DNA from: Rikenellaceae bacterium
GTDB lineage: Bacteria; Bacteroidota; Bacteroidia; Bacteroidales; Rikenellaceae
Assembly (NCBI GenBank): GCA_017935625.1
Contig: JAGBHC010000015.1
Location: forward strand, 1 to 64,000
Reading direction: 5' to 3'
Length of the DNA: 64,000 nucleotides
Of this stretch, positions 46,201-55,009 are shown in pieces; the first letter of the stretch is position 1; the number at the start of each line of letters is the position of its first letter. Made by a program: the position numbers and the translations under genes. The notes under the pieces were generated by a model that was not told where the DNA came from, did not search any database, and saw nothing but the letters and a program-made list of their open reading frames with translations.

Positions 46201-46758
46201 CGGCTTACCTGCATAGACGGAGATATTCATCCAAAAAGAATTGACCGCCTGAAAAAAGTTTTGCCGTTGCTGGGCATTGAGTCGGACAATATCCATGCCC
46301 AAGTCCACCGACTGCTTACCGATAGCGACGGGTTCGCTGTGGTAGAGAAAAGATCGGATGCCGTTGAATTTGCCATAAATGGTGAACAAGCATCTGCACA
46401 ACGACCAGACGCACCAAGCGTCATCATCAATCCGAAGAAACTCCGTATCTTCGAACAGCAAACAAAGGTTGCACAGGAACTGCTATCAGATATATTTGTC
46501 GATGAGGAGACAGCAAAGCCCCAAACGACATCGGACAACACGCCCAACGTATGGATGGACCTGTTGAAGTTGTTATTGACCAAAGACCTGTGGGAGCGTT
46601 CAGCCGTCGAGAATATGTGCAAAGAACGCGGATTGATGTTGGGTGCGGTATTGGAGCAGATCAACGACTTCGCATACGAAAAAGTTGATGACGCAGTTGT
46701 CGAAGACGATGGCGAGAATATATATGTTATGTTGGATTATAAAGAGCAATTAATATGA
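43279..46758 (+). CDS. sngA: TerB-domain protein, SngA-like (Shango system)
   Basis: 1159 residues. One or two N-terminal membrane helices (IIYFILAIVILAIWLGPYVL). A long helical region follows. About residues 455-570 are the TerB_N domain (GNFYIGECFRLPDSII, then SPAWRYEYLMWLSGKMQAVDV and ILLFYLYGCEIRMFID). About 955-1020 is a TerB-like core (LTREQRTYMGNALIRLTCID). The end is TerB_C (VWMDLLKLLLTKDLWERSAV, then GLMLGAVLEQINDFAYE). In Shango the TerB protein SngA acts with ATPase SngB and helicase SngC against phages. It overlaps the ATPase gene by 4 nt. The mechanism of Shango is not settled; membrane location is inferred from the helices. Confidence 0.8.
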   Translation: MQIIYFILAIVILAIWLGPYVLIVLVLWWIIALVTRKGTEVNNKSANKFDNNSPNNTSIKEANTTYFPKDYFEISQQQSKKIQSVINILKTTEASDTYKIIHRLNSLELSYWEQRSVYISSDLYSHILKVTRERIGSAKRDFVKRECEIVMQIVELLKENTSADDIVRAILPPKEDAVNVVKYEVVVADTEDSINEPAKGQSEYPQDNGWEAVEDLENHPLRDKEYCRQLHKRVEVLHQNGELDKEIDFIRETIQSYESAELPCRYWQLLLNVRIAEASKKRNVELIAPVVSQIVASLAENATRQEKDRPVESEYSTQSTDISDGIFDRFRISRQNRYDDDVCPTEGVPYWEHTYVYSVVDLQKANNLQRQFYNYFKAQFLKERYLDIENNSNYAFVLMFDLADDYKKHKDYELLQQQLETLAENYPVVAQYINRALSEVVTTVNREEAESTLQSYDKSRGQLCKWVTPNETIEVQGIKLTRGNFYIGECFRLPDSIIRKNSFYTSGYKGVYIYGSVLNPDLPASNDVPSKKVFCSYKDMSPAWRYEYLMWLSGKMQAVDVSVEILLFYLYGCEIRMFIDPRTKKSERRTMLSDIIGLYKSLNFESSEDYDGSLQQKLSDFIGCAIVKYFRDNKEDFYTKGILKDCSTYQDYYIAQKIAGTKTLSPEDAFGIANEIYDIERLVPSGYISVAREYFMEDFTGLYKNLDANFEMTTQNKSFCYYSYFNNTYFNSEKIDFCYTIDSLPSNLWMIQDAIRSCYWSVESRFRRYNQVKERSGGKETIAAIQLLPDNIDIREIPKIQTLIAHIESEMQSNTYLVKQIDWLLALWEYERKDEKSIHKEYADSIIGGLRRLGFDIVPDYEIDKKRFNFGDICVIYKNEEHYPVKSTTKYDRSELFIKLASHIVLADKASNSDIAFVEQQLKSFNNTAGNHFHLMASIRWRFQAKKQPIDKRTQSIADTLTREQRTYMGNALIRLTCIDGDIHPKRIDRLKKVLPLLGIESDNIHAQVHRLLTDSDGFAVVEKRSDAVEFAINGEQASAQRPDAPSVIINPKKLRIFEQQTKVAQELLSDIFVDEETAKPQTTSDNTPNVWMDLLKLLLTKDLWERSAVENMCKERGLMLGAVLEQINDFAYEKVDDAVVEDDGENIYVMLDYKEQLI

Positions 46759-48077
46759 TAAAACCCAAAGAACGAGAGACTATTATCCAATCGTTGAAGA
46801 GCGGTGTCGTGCCGCGGCTCGGCTTGCAGCATATTCAGGTAGGCCGAAGCGAAGAGTTGAAGTCGTTTGTAAATGATGTCGCAACTATTTCGGAAGGTGG
46901 CACTGCATTCCGTTTAGTTATCGGAGAATATGGCTCCGGCAAAACATTTTTCCTGTCGCTTGTCAGAAGTATCGCTTTACAGAAAGGATTGGTGACGATG
47001 AATGCCGATTTATCACCCACCAAACGCCTGCATGGAACCGACGGTCACGCCCGGGTTTTATTGTCGGAGCTTATATCGTCAATATCCACCCGAACCAAAC
47101 AGGACGAAAATGCGCTGCCGAACATTCTTGAGAAGTTTATATCGAATGCCCGAGTGAATGCGGAGCAGAGTAACCGCGACGTTGCATCGGTCATATACGA
47201 GCAGTTGAGCGATTTGAATGAATATCCGGGTGGATATACATTTGCGCAGGTCGTCAATAAATATTGGACTGCGTATGAATCCGGCAATGATATATTAAAA
47301 GACCGCGTTCTGCGCTGGTTGAGAGCAGAATATACGACAAAGAGCGACAGTTTGCGCGACCTCGGGGTGCGTGAATTTATCAACGACGCTTCATTCTTCA
47401 ATACGCTGAAACTTTACTCTATTTTGGTGCAAAAGGCGGGATATAGCGGTTTGCTGGTTTGTATGGACGAAATGGTCAATCTCTACAAAATATCCAACAG
47501 TGTCTCCCGCAAGGCCAACTATGAGGAGATCCTGAATATTCTGAACAATACGCTTCAGGGAACTTTGTCGCATATCGGATTTATCATGTCGGGGACACCG
47601 GAGTTTTTGACGGATGGCAATAGAGGACTGTATAGTTACGAGGCATTGAAATCCCGATTGGCAGAGAACAGTTTTTCGAAAAATCTCGGATTGACAGACT
47701 ATAATTCGACCGTGCTGCGTCTGGCCAATCTTACGAAAGAGGAACTGTACCTGCTGCTGATGAATCTGCGCAATGTCTTCGCAGGTGGTGACGAACGCAA
47801 ATACTTGGTCCCGGCCGAGGCGTTGCTTGCCTATCTGAATCATTGCGCCAATAAAATCGGTGACAACTATTTCCGTACTCCGCGCAACACGATTAAAGGA
47901 TTTCTGGATTTGTTGTCGATGCTTGAACAATATCCCGACTTGAAATGGTCGGATATGATTGAGCAAATCGAGGTCGCGCGAGATGTCGAACCGACCGAGG
48001 TCGGAGCGATTATCGCGCAGCAAGGCGAAGCCCAAAGCCATACGGACGACGATGCTTTTGCATCATTCAAATTGTAA
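46755..48077 (+). CDS. sngB: P-loop ATPase, SngB-like (DUF2791/BrxC-D type; Shango)
   Basis: 440 residues. Walker A GEYGSGKTF at 57-65; Walker B LLVCMDEMVNLYK at about 236-248; then a MSGTPEF sensor segment. This is the DUF2791-type ATPase also known from BREX-related proteins. It starts by ATGA overlap with the TerB gene and is followed 5 nt later by the helicase, the order expected for Shango. It probably couples TerB sensing to the helicase. Confidence 0.82.
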   Translation: MIKPKERETIIQSLKSGVVPRLGLQHIQVGRSEELKSFVNDVATISEGGTAFRLVIGEYGSGKTFFLSLVRSIALQKGLVTMNADLSPTKRLHGTDGHARVLLSELISSISTRTKQDENALPNILEKFISNARVNAEQSNRDVASVIYEQLSDLNEYPGGYTFAQVVNKYWTAYESGNDILKDRVLRWLRAEYTTKSDSLRDLGVREFINDASFFNTLKLYSILVQKAGYSGLLVCMDEMVNLYKISNSVSRKANYEEILNILNNTLQGTLSHIGFIMSGTPEFLTDGNRGLYSYEALKSRLAENSFSKNLGLTDYNSTVLRLANLTKEELYLLLMNLRNVFAGGDERKYLVPAEALLAYLNHCANKIGDNYFRTPRNTIKGFLDLLSMLEQYPDLKWSDMIEQIEVARDVEPTEVGAIIAQQGEAQSHTDDDAFASFKL

Positions 48078-48082
48078 CTTTT

Positions 48083-50215
48083 ATGGCAAAGGCTTCTGCA
48101 TCTTTTGACCTCCTCGACAAGCGCGTCCGCCGATGGATCTGGCGGCAAGGTTGGACATCTCTGAAGGATATACAGGAGAATGCCATTCCTATTGTACTTG
48201 TCGGTGACCGCGATGTTATTATAAGCGCCTCAACCGCAGGAGGAAAGACCGAAGCCGCCTTTCTGCCCATTCTGACATCTATATTGCAAAGCGGCAGAAC
48301 TTGCGGTTATCATGTATTGTACGTAAGCCCATTAAAGGCGCTTATCAATGACCAATATCGCCGCCTCTCCGATATGACTGCCGAAATGGGGATAGATGTT
48401 ATCCCTTGGCATGGCGATATAGATGCCGCCCGAAAAACCCGGTCGCTGAAAAATCCCAACGGCATTGTTATCATTACCCCCGAATCGCTCGAATCGTTTT
48501 TGATAAATCGGGAGCGATTTGTAATTGGGGCGTTCTCCTCTCTGCAATATGTGGTCATAGATGAACTGCATTCGTTTATCGGCACGGAACGCGGCAAACA
48601 GTTGCAATCGCTCCTGTCACGAATCGAACAGGTTACACGCCGTCATATACCCCGTATTGCGATGAGTGCGACATTTTCAGACTATGATGCCGTGAAATAT
48701 TTTCTTCGCAACGATGGTTCGATGCCGTGTGCCATACCGCCGCAAGGAGAAAGCAATCACGAAATCAAGATACTCGTCAAAGAGTATATCGCATCAAAAG
48801 ATACGGACATAACCGCCCCTATATCGCAGGAAATATACAACCATCTGCGCGGAAGCAACAACCTTGTCTTTACCAATAATCGCGCAGAGGCCGAGGAGTA
48901 CGCCGTACAATTGTCGGATATATGCGAAGAGAACGGTGTTCCCAACGAGTTCAGAGTCCATCATGGCAGTATATCAAAAATAGAACGGGAATCGGTTGAA
49001 CGCGATTTGCAGAAAGGCGAACATCCGGTAACCGCTTTTTGCACTTCGACATTGGAATTGGGCGTGGATATCGGCAAAGTCAAGTCCATCGCCCAGATTG
49101 GCACTGCCCTATCTGTTTCCGGACTGCAACAGAGACTTGGCCGTTCCGGCAGGCGAAATGAACCATCCATTTTGCGGGTATTTTCAATCGAGCGGAATGA
49201 TGACGGATTGTTGCATGATTTGAGAAGCAGCCTTGTGCAAAATATCGCGGTTATCGAGTTGATACGCGAACATCGTTATGAAACGCCTGCTATAAACCGG
49301 TTCCATTTTTCAACCCTCATTCAGCAAATATTGGCTGTTATAGCCCAATTCGGAGGATTCTATCCCAAAGATGGCTGGACGCTACTCTGTCAAAAAGGCG
49401 CATTCAAGAATGTAACGCCCGAACGGTTCCTCGAACTGCTAAAATCTCTTGGCGAGAACGATGTTATTTCACAACTCAATACCGGACAGATTGTGGTAGG
49501 CAAATTAGGCGAGAAGATATTGAAATCTCCTGATTTTTATGTCGCATTTGTATCGCCTATTGATTTGACCGTAATAAACAAGGCCAACTCAAAACGCATA
49601 GGAATGATTCAGTATGTTCCACAAGTTGGGAAAGTTATCAAACTATCTGGAAAGCGTTGGCTTGTTGATAGTTTTGATGAAGCGACATCAAAGATATATG
49701 TGTCTTATATTAAATCTGGCGGAAAGGCAATGTTTGCCGGAGAGGGCATAGATATAGATCGCATTATTGTTGAAAAGATGCGAGAAATCTATCTGACGGA
49801 TACTATATATTCGTATCTTGATGAACGCACCGGAGCCAAGGAGCATCTGAACCAGAGTCGTCTGTTCTTTCACAACAACCACCTTGCCAACACCTCGTTT
49901 CTGCAATATGGCAATGAAGACTATTTCTTAACCTGGGCAGGAACTAAGACGAACAGGACATTGGCTTTATTGGCGCAATATTGTCTGAATAAACGATGTG
50001 ATTATAGCAGTTTCTATGTATCAAACTTGACTGCGGAGGATGTTGAACAACTGCAGCAGGCTCATAAACCCAATGTAGTTGAACTGGCCTCACTGCTATC
50101 GCGCCAACGCAAAACATTCCAAAAATACGACTATTTGCTGTCAGACAAATTGTTGAATATTGAATATGCTAACACATATTTAGACATTGATTCCGCAAAA
50201 GAGTTCATAGCCTGA
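48083..50215 (+). CDS. sngC: DEAD/DEAH-box helicase, SngC-like (Shango)
   Basis: 710 residues. Superfamily 2 motifs: Q-like WTSLKDIQENAIP, Walker A STAGGKTEA (50-58), VSPLKALINDQ (Ia), TPESLESFL, DELH (motif II, in VVIDELHSFIG), MSATFSD (III), then FTNNRAEAEEYA, TSTLELGVDIG (V) and QRLGRSGRR (VI). The second half (about 400-710) is unrecognised and probably specific to the system. It is the third Shango gene and ends just before a terminator. Confidence 0.85.
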   Translation: MAKASASFDLLDKRVRRWIWRQGWTSLKDIQENAIPIVLVGDRDVIISASTAGGKTEAAFLPILTSILQSGRTCGYHVLYVSPLKALINDQYRRLSDMTAEMGIDVIPWHGDIDAARKTRSLKNPNGIVIITPESLESFLINRERFVIGAFSSLQYVVIDELHSFIGTERGKQLQSLLSRIEQVTRRHIPRIAMSATFSDYDAVKYFLRNDGSMPCAIPPQGESNHEIKILVKEYIASKDTDITAPISQEIYNHLRGSNNLVFTNNRAEAEEYAVQLSDICEENGVPNEFRVHHGSISKIERESVERDLQKGEHPVTAFCTSTLELGVDIGKVKSIAQIGTALSVSGLQQRLGRSGRRNEPSILRVFSIERNDDGLLHDLRSSLVQNIAVIELIREHRYETPAINRFHFSTLIQQILAVIAQFGGFYPKDGWTLLCQKGAFKNVTPERFLELLKSLGENDVISQLNTGQIVVGKLGEKILKSPDFYVAFVSPIDLTVINKANSKRIGMIQYVPQVGKVIKLSGKRWLVDSFDEATSKIYVSYIKSGGKAMFAGEGIDIDRIIVEKMREIYLTDTIYSYLDERTGAKEHLNQSRLFFHNNHLANTSFLQYGNEDYFLTWAGTKTNRTLALLAQYCLNKRCDYSSFYVSNLTAEDVEQLQQAHKPNVVELASLLSRQRKTFQKYDYLLSDKLLNIEYANTYLDIDSAKEFIA

Positions 50216-50292
50216 TTCTATGGAAAGTCTCACCATGAAGTAAGTAGGAGTTTTGCGATAATGTGAAATCTTGTAAATATCAAGGCATAGAA

Positions 50293-50326
50293 GAAGCCCT
50301 GCAAGTAATTTACAGGGCTTCTTTTT
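50293..50326. terminator. Bidirectional terminator between Shango and mobilization genes
   Basis: GAAGCCCTG / CAGGGCTTC (9 bp) with an 11-nt loop and A/T runs on both sides. It ends the plus-strand defence genes and the minus-strand mob operon. Confidence 0.85.
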
Positions 50327-51701
50327 ACCATTTCTTCGTATTATTCTTCTTGCCATCCCAAGGCAAGTTTGAGTGCGAGCCTCCGGCACTTGTACCGACA
50401 CGGGTCTGGGCGAGACCACCAGTAGCGAGGAGCAGGGTCGCACCCAGCAGGTCGGTTTGCACCGGACAGACCTGCTCCTGCGGCTCGAAGACCGCATTGA
50501 CAAATTCTTCGTCTGTTATTTCGTGGTTGAAGTGTTGTTGAGCAAGGTCGTAGTCAATCTGAAACTTGACATCGTCGAACCGCTCGTCGCCGACCTGCGT
50601 CCAAATATGCAGCGACGGATTGTTGTAGTTCGGAACATTGAGTTTGACCAGTTCCGCTCCCGACGACAGTCGATAACGCTGCGGATTGGCTTTGCGGTCA
50701 AGTTCGGCAATGCGTTGGGATTGCTGCTTTATACGGGCGTCTTTTGCATCAAGTGTTTTGCGCAGGGCTTCCGCCTCCTTGATGGCTTTGCCAATCTCCG
50801 TCTGATAACCGTTCCGGAGTCTCGCCAGTTCCTGCTTGTGCTGTTGTACAATGGTTGCACGTTCTTTATGTAATTTCTTTATCTGTTCTTTGAGTTTTGC
50901 AATCTGCTCGTCTTTGGCGGATAAGTCTTTCTTCGCTTTGGCAAGATCGCCTTTACCGAATAGTGAAAGAATGGCACTTCGACCCTCGTTGGCTTTCTCT
51001 ACTTCGGCATTCAGTCGGGCTATATCGTTCTCGTATTGGAGCATCTGCTGCCGATAGTATTCACTGTTGGAGTGGTGCTTGGCCGTAGAGCCGACCACAC
51101 CTCGCTGCAACCCAAACTCGCGCATAGCCTCGGCATAGGTATTCTGATATAAGGACAACCGTGCACGTCCCATAACATCATCTGCAGACAATCGCGGGCC
51201 GTTCTGTGTCCGATACTTCTTCTCGCCTTCGCGCGATTTGCGCTTGCGCTCTCCTGTAACGATCGGCACAACCGTCGCGTGAAGGTGAGGTGTCTTCTCG
51301 TCCATATGCAGCACACACGAAACTACATTGTCTTCGCCGAAGGTATCGCGCAACCATTTCAAATTGACGTTTGTCCACTTGTTGAGCCAGTTCTGTTGTT
51401 CAATCTTCATCATCTGTTCGTGCGAGCCGGTGAGGATAATGCGGATAGCCTTTGTTTGGTTCTTGCCGACCTTACGGTGAAGTCCGGAGTTGTCAATACG
51501 GTATTGGACAGCCTCCGTTCTGTTGCACACTCCATTGGGGAATTGGATTAACTCCCGATTGAGATGCGTTCTTGTTTTGTCGGCATTGTCGGGAATATAC
51601 ACTTTGCCGTCGGCTGTCTTGCGTTCGATGTGGCACGACATCCCGGAGTCGTTGCCGCTGCCTCGTTGAAGATGGCACACGGCGTATTGGATATTACTCA
51701 T
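50325..51701 (-). CDS. MobV-family relaxase (Pre/Mob)
   Basis: 458 residues. The N-terminal 200 residues match MobV/Pre: AVCHLQRGSGNDSGMSCHIER, then LHMDEKTPHLHATVVPI with the metal-binding His (132, 139, 141). A long coiled coil spans about 225-345. The C-terminal region is unrecognised. MobV relaxases nick oriT and lead DNA transfer through a helper's conjugation channel. It is the last gene of the four-gene mobilization/replication operon. Confidence 0.9.
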   Translation of the reverse strand: MSNIQYAVCHLQRGSGNDSGMSCHIERKTADGKVYIPDNADKTRTHLNRELIQFPNGVCNRTEAVQYRIDNSGLHRKVGKNQTKAIRIILTGSHEQMMKIEQQNWLNKWTNVNLKWLRDTFGEDNVVSCVLHMDEKTPHLHATVVPIVTGERKRKSREGEKKYRTQNGPRLSADDVMGRARLSLYQNTYAEAMREFGLQRGVVGSTAKHHSNSEYYRQQMLQYENDIARLNAEVEKANEGRSAILSLFGKGDLAKAKKDLSAKDEQIAKLKEQIKKLHKERATIVQQHKQELARLRNGYQTEIGKAIKEAEALRKTLDAKDARIKQQSQRIAELDRKANPQRYRLSSGAELVKLNVPNYNNPSLHIWTQVGDERFDDVKFQIDYDLAQQHFNHEITDEEFVNAVFEPQEQVCPVQTDLLGATLLLATGGLAQTRVGTSAGGSHSNLPWDGKKNNTKKW

Positions 51702-51920
51702 AGTCTGATTCGTTGTTTAATGTATAACTGGTGTTTTGTTGGGGATATGGATGTAAATTTCCGTCCGGCATCTGCCGCAATGCTACGGGAGTCGGGAGAG
51801 CAGGCCCTTTCGCTTATGGGCTTTTTTACTGCCACTCGGAGAGTGAAAGCGGTGAAAATGCCCTAATAAGCTACGGAAATTTACAATCCAAATTCCCCCG
51901 GACAGCGAGCTGTCCGTTCA
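51702..51920 (-). promoter_or_regulatory. Probable oriT region
   Basis: 219 non-coding bases directly before the relaxase gene, where oriT usually lies. TGTAAATTTCCGT (51752-51764) and ACGGAAATTTACA (51873-51885) form perfect 13-bp inverted arms 108 bp apart. A GC hairpin (51899-51916) follows the DUF6371 stop. No known nick site was recognised. Confidence 0.4.
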
Positions 51921-52949
51921 CTAATCTTCGATAAGCTCCAAGTCCAGCTCGTCTATAAGTTGCTGGATGCAGGGATTGCGGGCAATCATCTGCTGAAGTT
52001 TCTGACGATTGGTAGGAGTCGTAAGCAGGAAATCGGCAATATCCAGTCCCTGACTGCGTTGTTCATCCGTTGCCATATCTTCCAGCAGCGTACTGACAGC
52101 AACGCTACGACAAACGGGGTGGAGCATTGGCAACTTCTCCTGCCACGCATCTGTTGCGCCGAGGTCGGGCAGCAGGATAACATCACGGCCTCGCAGTGCC
52201 TCGACGGTCTGTACATTGAAGCATCCATTCTTGCCTCCCGTAGCAAGCCACAGCACATCGGGCATATAGTGCGAAGCAATCACGGCTGACTTCTCGCTCT
52301 CGACTATGAAGACCGTCCGGCTGGGGTATAAAGGAAGCAGATGTTGTCCGAACAGGCACTGCCGCAAATTGAAGTCAGGCAGCTGCAGCTCTGAGTGTGC
52401 CCAGCTGACACGGGCCTGCGGTTCCTTGACCCTCCGACCAGTCGCGGGATCGTACAGCATAATCTTGCCCGTGCGGACTTTTCCCGTCTCGTCCGTCTGC
52501 CAGAAGACTGTCGAACCGCCCCACTTTGCCGATGTGCCGACGTGGTAGTGATCGAACAGCCGTACTGTCTCCTCCGTGCCGAACACGCCGCAGAGATACC
52601 GATACAGCGGGTTCTTATCATAGTGCGACAAACTCGCCTTGACAATGGTCGGTGAGATATAAGAGAGCTCAACCTGTGTCGGTCGGGTGTGGATAACGGC
52701 CTGGCGAAATATTCGCTCGATACGTCGGTTATCATTGGACACCGCTTGGGGATTATCCCGAAAATACTCGCGCGGTGTGTAGTGGTAGCCGCAGCTTTGC
52801 TCGTGGTCGCATTTGCCAACCATCAAGGGAAAACGCACCGTTCCCTGCTCATCGATATACCGGACAAAGCAACGTTTCTTGCCGCAGTTTGGGCAGTCGA
52901 TCTTACTCCCATGGCGGTACTTTTCCAAATGGAAACGGTACCCACTCAT
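51921..52949 (-). CDS. DUF6371 toprim/primase-like protein
   Basis: 342 residues. The N-terminus is a primase-type zinc finger: CPNCGKKRCFVRYIDEQG, then CDHEQSCGYHYTP. The middle has a toprim-like strand set: RTVFIVESEKSAVIASHY (acidic Glu) and VILLPDLGATDAW (D-x-D-like). This layout is usual for primase-like replication proteins on Bacteroidetes mobilizable elements. It overlaps the DUF3987 gene by 4 nt, which suggests that the two work together in element replication after transfer. Confidence 0.85.
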   Translation of the reverse strand: MSGYRFHLEKYRHGSKIDCPNCGKKRCFVRYIDEQGTVRFPLMVGKCDHEQSCGYHYTPREYFRDNPQAVSNDNRRIERIFRQAVIHTRPTQVELSYISPTIVKASLSHYDKNPLYRYLCGVFGTEETVRLFDHYHVGTSAKWGGSTVFWQTDETGKVRTGKIMLYDPATGRRVKEPQARVSWAHSELQLPDFNLRQCLFGQHLLPLYPSRTVFIVESEKSAVIASHYMPDVLWLATGGKNGCFNVQTVEALRGRDVILLPDLGATDAWQEKLPMLHPVCRSVAVSTLLEDMATDEQRSQGLDIADFLLTTPTNRQKLQQMIARNPCIQQLIDELDLELIED

Positions 52950-54436
52950 AACTCTGCGGTATTATCGGTTGCACACTGCACTTTTGCACTTTGCCCCGCC
53001 TGTTCTGCCGCCTTACTTTCCGATGAAAGTGCAATAGTGCAAGATGCAATCGCAGATTTCTTTCGGTAGGTACCGTGATGCAGTTTCTCTAAAACAGGGT
53101 TCGGCTCTTTGCTCAACTTGTCCAGCGCATAATAGACCGTGCGACGGGACAACTCGACCTTCTTTCCGGCAATGACGGCCTCGCCAGCCGTGAAGGTATC
53201 GTTGAGCAACGACAGCCATGCCTCCTTATTGTCTCCGATACCGGAGGAAGCAATACTTTCCTGAATACGCCGGCAGGTATCTTCGTAGTAGTTTATCATC
53301 TGAATCGCCGCCTTGACGGAATCGAGGTCGATATACTGCATGTGTCCCTCGCCGGCAGCCCATTTCAGAATCTGAAAGACCAGCGACAGGCGGGCAGCAT
53401 TACCGTCCAGTTTAGTCTTGCGGCTATCGACCTCTGCGTCATCTTTAACCGCATTCACCATGTCGATGATGCCGTTATACCAGTCATAGAAATAGGCTTC
53501 CGCATCCTCCGCCATATTCAGCACCGCAGAGCAAACCGAATTGCCGTTCTCATTAGTCGGACAAGGCAGAGAAAGAATCCTGTTCAGTATCGTGCGCCAC
53601 TGTCCCATTGTATCGGGACGGGGCGTGTTGTGGTCGGTGCGCTGCCATTTCGATATGAGCTGGTCTTTGGGATAGACAAATAGGAAGCGGTCGAGCAGAC
53701 CGTTGGCTTTATACTCGTTGCGGAACACCTCCGGCAGCAAATTTGTCTGCACCGAACCGATGACATTGATGCAGGGCTGGCGAATAAGTATCGGCCGCGC
53801 CTCGGACTTGCGGACGGACTTCAATGGGCGGCCGCTATATGCGGAGAGCAGATCTTCGATAAGATTATTCTTGCTGTTGTAGCGTTTCACGGAGTTGAAC
53901 ATCGCAAGAATTTCATCAACCTCGATAGTCACACCCCGGAGATTGTGTTGATGCACGTTCATCAGTGCTTCGGGCGTAAAGTCCGATATAACGGTAGTGA
54001 CCAACTGGGGCTTTTTGAGTGACAAACTGTTGTCTGGTTCTTTGTTCTTGCCCGATGTTGCAAGAGCGCGTTCAGACTCATCGCACTCCTGCAAATACTG
54101 CTCGAACATCCGGTCGTCTTGCTCGTGAATCGGGCGGTAGAGAAAACTCAACGGCGGGGTCTTACCCAATCCGGGGCGACCGACAAGCATCATATAAATG
54201 GAGGGACTTGTCCGCCAGTTGCCCTTGATCTGTATCTGACAGGAATTGCTAATAGCAGCAGCCACCGACGAAAGGACAATAGAAGCTGAATACTCGATAT
54301 TAAAGTTCTCATAGGTAGCAAGGTTGAAGATGATTTCCTGTATTCGTTGCGGAAACACATCCAACGGCAAACCAGATTCTGAAATACGTGTCGCCTCGGC
54401 TCGGAGGCAATTGGTCAGTTCCAATGCACTATACAT
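52946..54436 (-). CDS. DUF3987 helicase-like protein
   Basis: 496 residues. P-loop MMLVGRPGLGKTPP (about 82-95) follows the DUF3987 opening (FPQRIQEIIFNLATYENFN). Walker B-like EVDEILAMFNS is at about 190, and CINVIGSVQTNLLPEVF at about 230. DUF3987 proteins are RecA-like ATPases on phages and mobile elements, thought to help replication initiation. The last 90 residues have winged-helix character (ELSRRTVYYALDKLSKEP). Confidence 0.88.
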   Translation of the reverse strand: MYSALELTNCLRAEATRISESGLPLDVFPQRIQEIIFNLATYENFNIEYSASIVLSSVAAAISNSCQIQIKGNWRTSPSIYMMLVGRPGLGKTPPLSFLYRPIHEQDDRMFEQYLQECDESERALATSGKNKEPDNSLSLKKPQLVTTVISDFTPEALMNVHQHNLRGVTIEVDEILAMFNSVKRYNSKNNLIEDLLSAYSGRPLKSVRKSEARPILIRQPCINVIGSVQTNLLPEVFRNEYKANGLLDRFLFVYPKDQLISKWQRTDHNTPRPDTMGQWRTILNRILSLPCPTNENGNSVCSAVLNMAEDAEAYFYDWYNGIIDMVNAVKDDAEVDSRKTKLDGNAARLSLVFQILKWAAGEGHMQYIDLDSVKAAIQMINYYEDTCRRIQESIASSGIGDNKEAWLSLLNDTFTAGEAVIAGKKVELSRRTVYYALDKLSKEPNPVLEKLHHGTYRKKSAIASCTIALSSESKAAEQAGQSAKVQCATDNTAEL

Positions 54437-54761
54437 ATCCGCCTCCCTGCTGCCCAGGCAGCATCAAGTCAGAGGCAAACGCCTCATAGTGGAAACGGCG
54501 CAGGAACCTATCCACATCCTCCTGCGTGTACCAGTATTTATCCCCTTCGCGCGAATAGCCGAGATAACCGTTGTCTCGCAATTTTTTCAGATACTTGTCT
54601 TTGATGCGCAGCATCTCCATTAGCGTTTTATTGTCATAGACACGGTGCGCCTGTGCCGCTCCGTTATGTACAGGCGACATTTTCTGCGACTCCACGAGCC
54701 CGAGAATCTTTTCAAGCAATTCCCGGTCGCAAAGTGCCTCCATACTCTTTTTGTGAGCCAT
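54429..54761 (-). CDS. HTH/excisionase-like protein
   Basis: 110 residues. A MerR/excisionase-type winged helix: AHRVYDNKTLMEMLRIKDKYLKKLRDNG then REGDKYWYTQEDVDRFLR. Such proteins serve as excisionase or as regulator of the mobilization operon. It is the first gene of that operon and has a promoter at 54864-54871. Confidence 0.85.
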   Translation of the reverse strand: MAHKKSMEALCDRELLEKILGLVESQKMSPVHNGAAQAHRVYDNKTLMEMLRIKDKYLKKLRDNGYLGYSREGDKYWYTQEDVDRFLRRFHYEAFASDLMLPGQQGGGYV

Positions 54762-54863
54762 TGCTAAAATGTTTTATGGCTCGGCAATCCTGATGCGCAC
54801 TCAGACTCCCTTGCCGCAGTTAATAATTTGAAACGATTGCGCACATTGTTTCGTTATCGACGG

Positions 54864-54871
54864 CAAATGTA
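54864..54871 (-). promoter_or_regulatory. -7 element of the mobilization operon
   Basis: TACATTTG on the minus strand, about 100 nt before the HTH gene start. Confidence 0.55.
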
Positions 54872-54890
54872 TAAGAGGTTGACAACGATA

Positions 54891-54944
54891 GGTGTTAGGA
54901 CGGATTACCATAACACCGCCTAACAAGTTAGGATGAAGTTAGGA
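54891..54944. repeat. GTTAGGA repeat cluster upstream of the mobilization operon
   Basis: GTTAGGA occurs at 54894, 54927 and 54938, and its inverse CCTAAC at 54919-54924; GGTGTTA (54891) also pairs with TAACACC (54911). The cluster lies just upstream of the operon promoter and could be the operator of the HTH protein, or iterons of an origin. Confidence 0.5.
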
Positions 54945-54988
54945 CCGGCGGATAACATCGGCTGTAATCCGCTGGTTATAAACAAAAA

Positions 54989-55009
54989 GAGTAGCCGGAT
55001 GGGCTACTC
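54989..55009 (-). terminator. Terminator of the membrane cargo gene
   Basis: GAGTAGCC / GGCTACTC stem with a 5-nt loop. Read on the minus strand it is followed by TTTTTG. It overlaps the stop codon of the gene. Confidence 0.8.
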
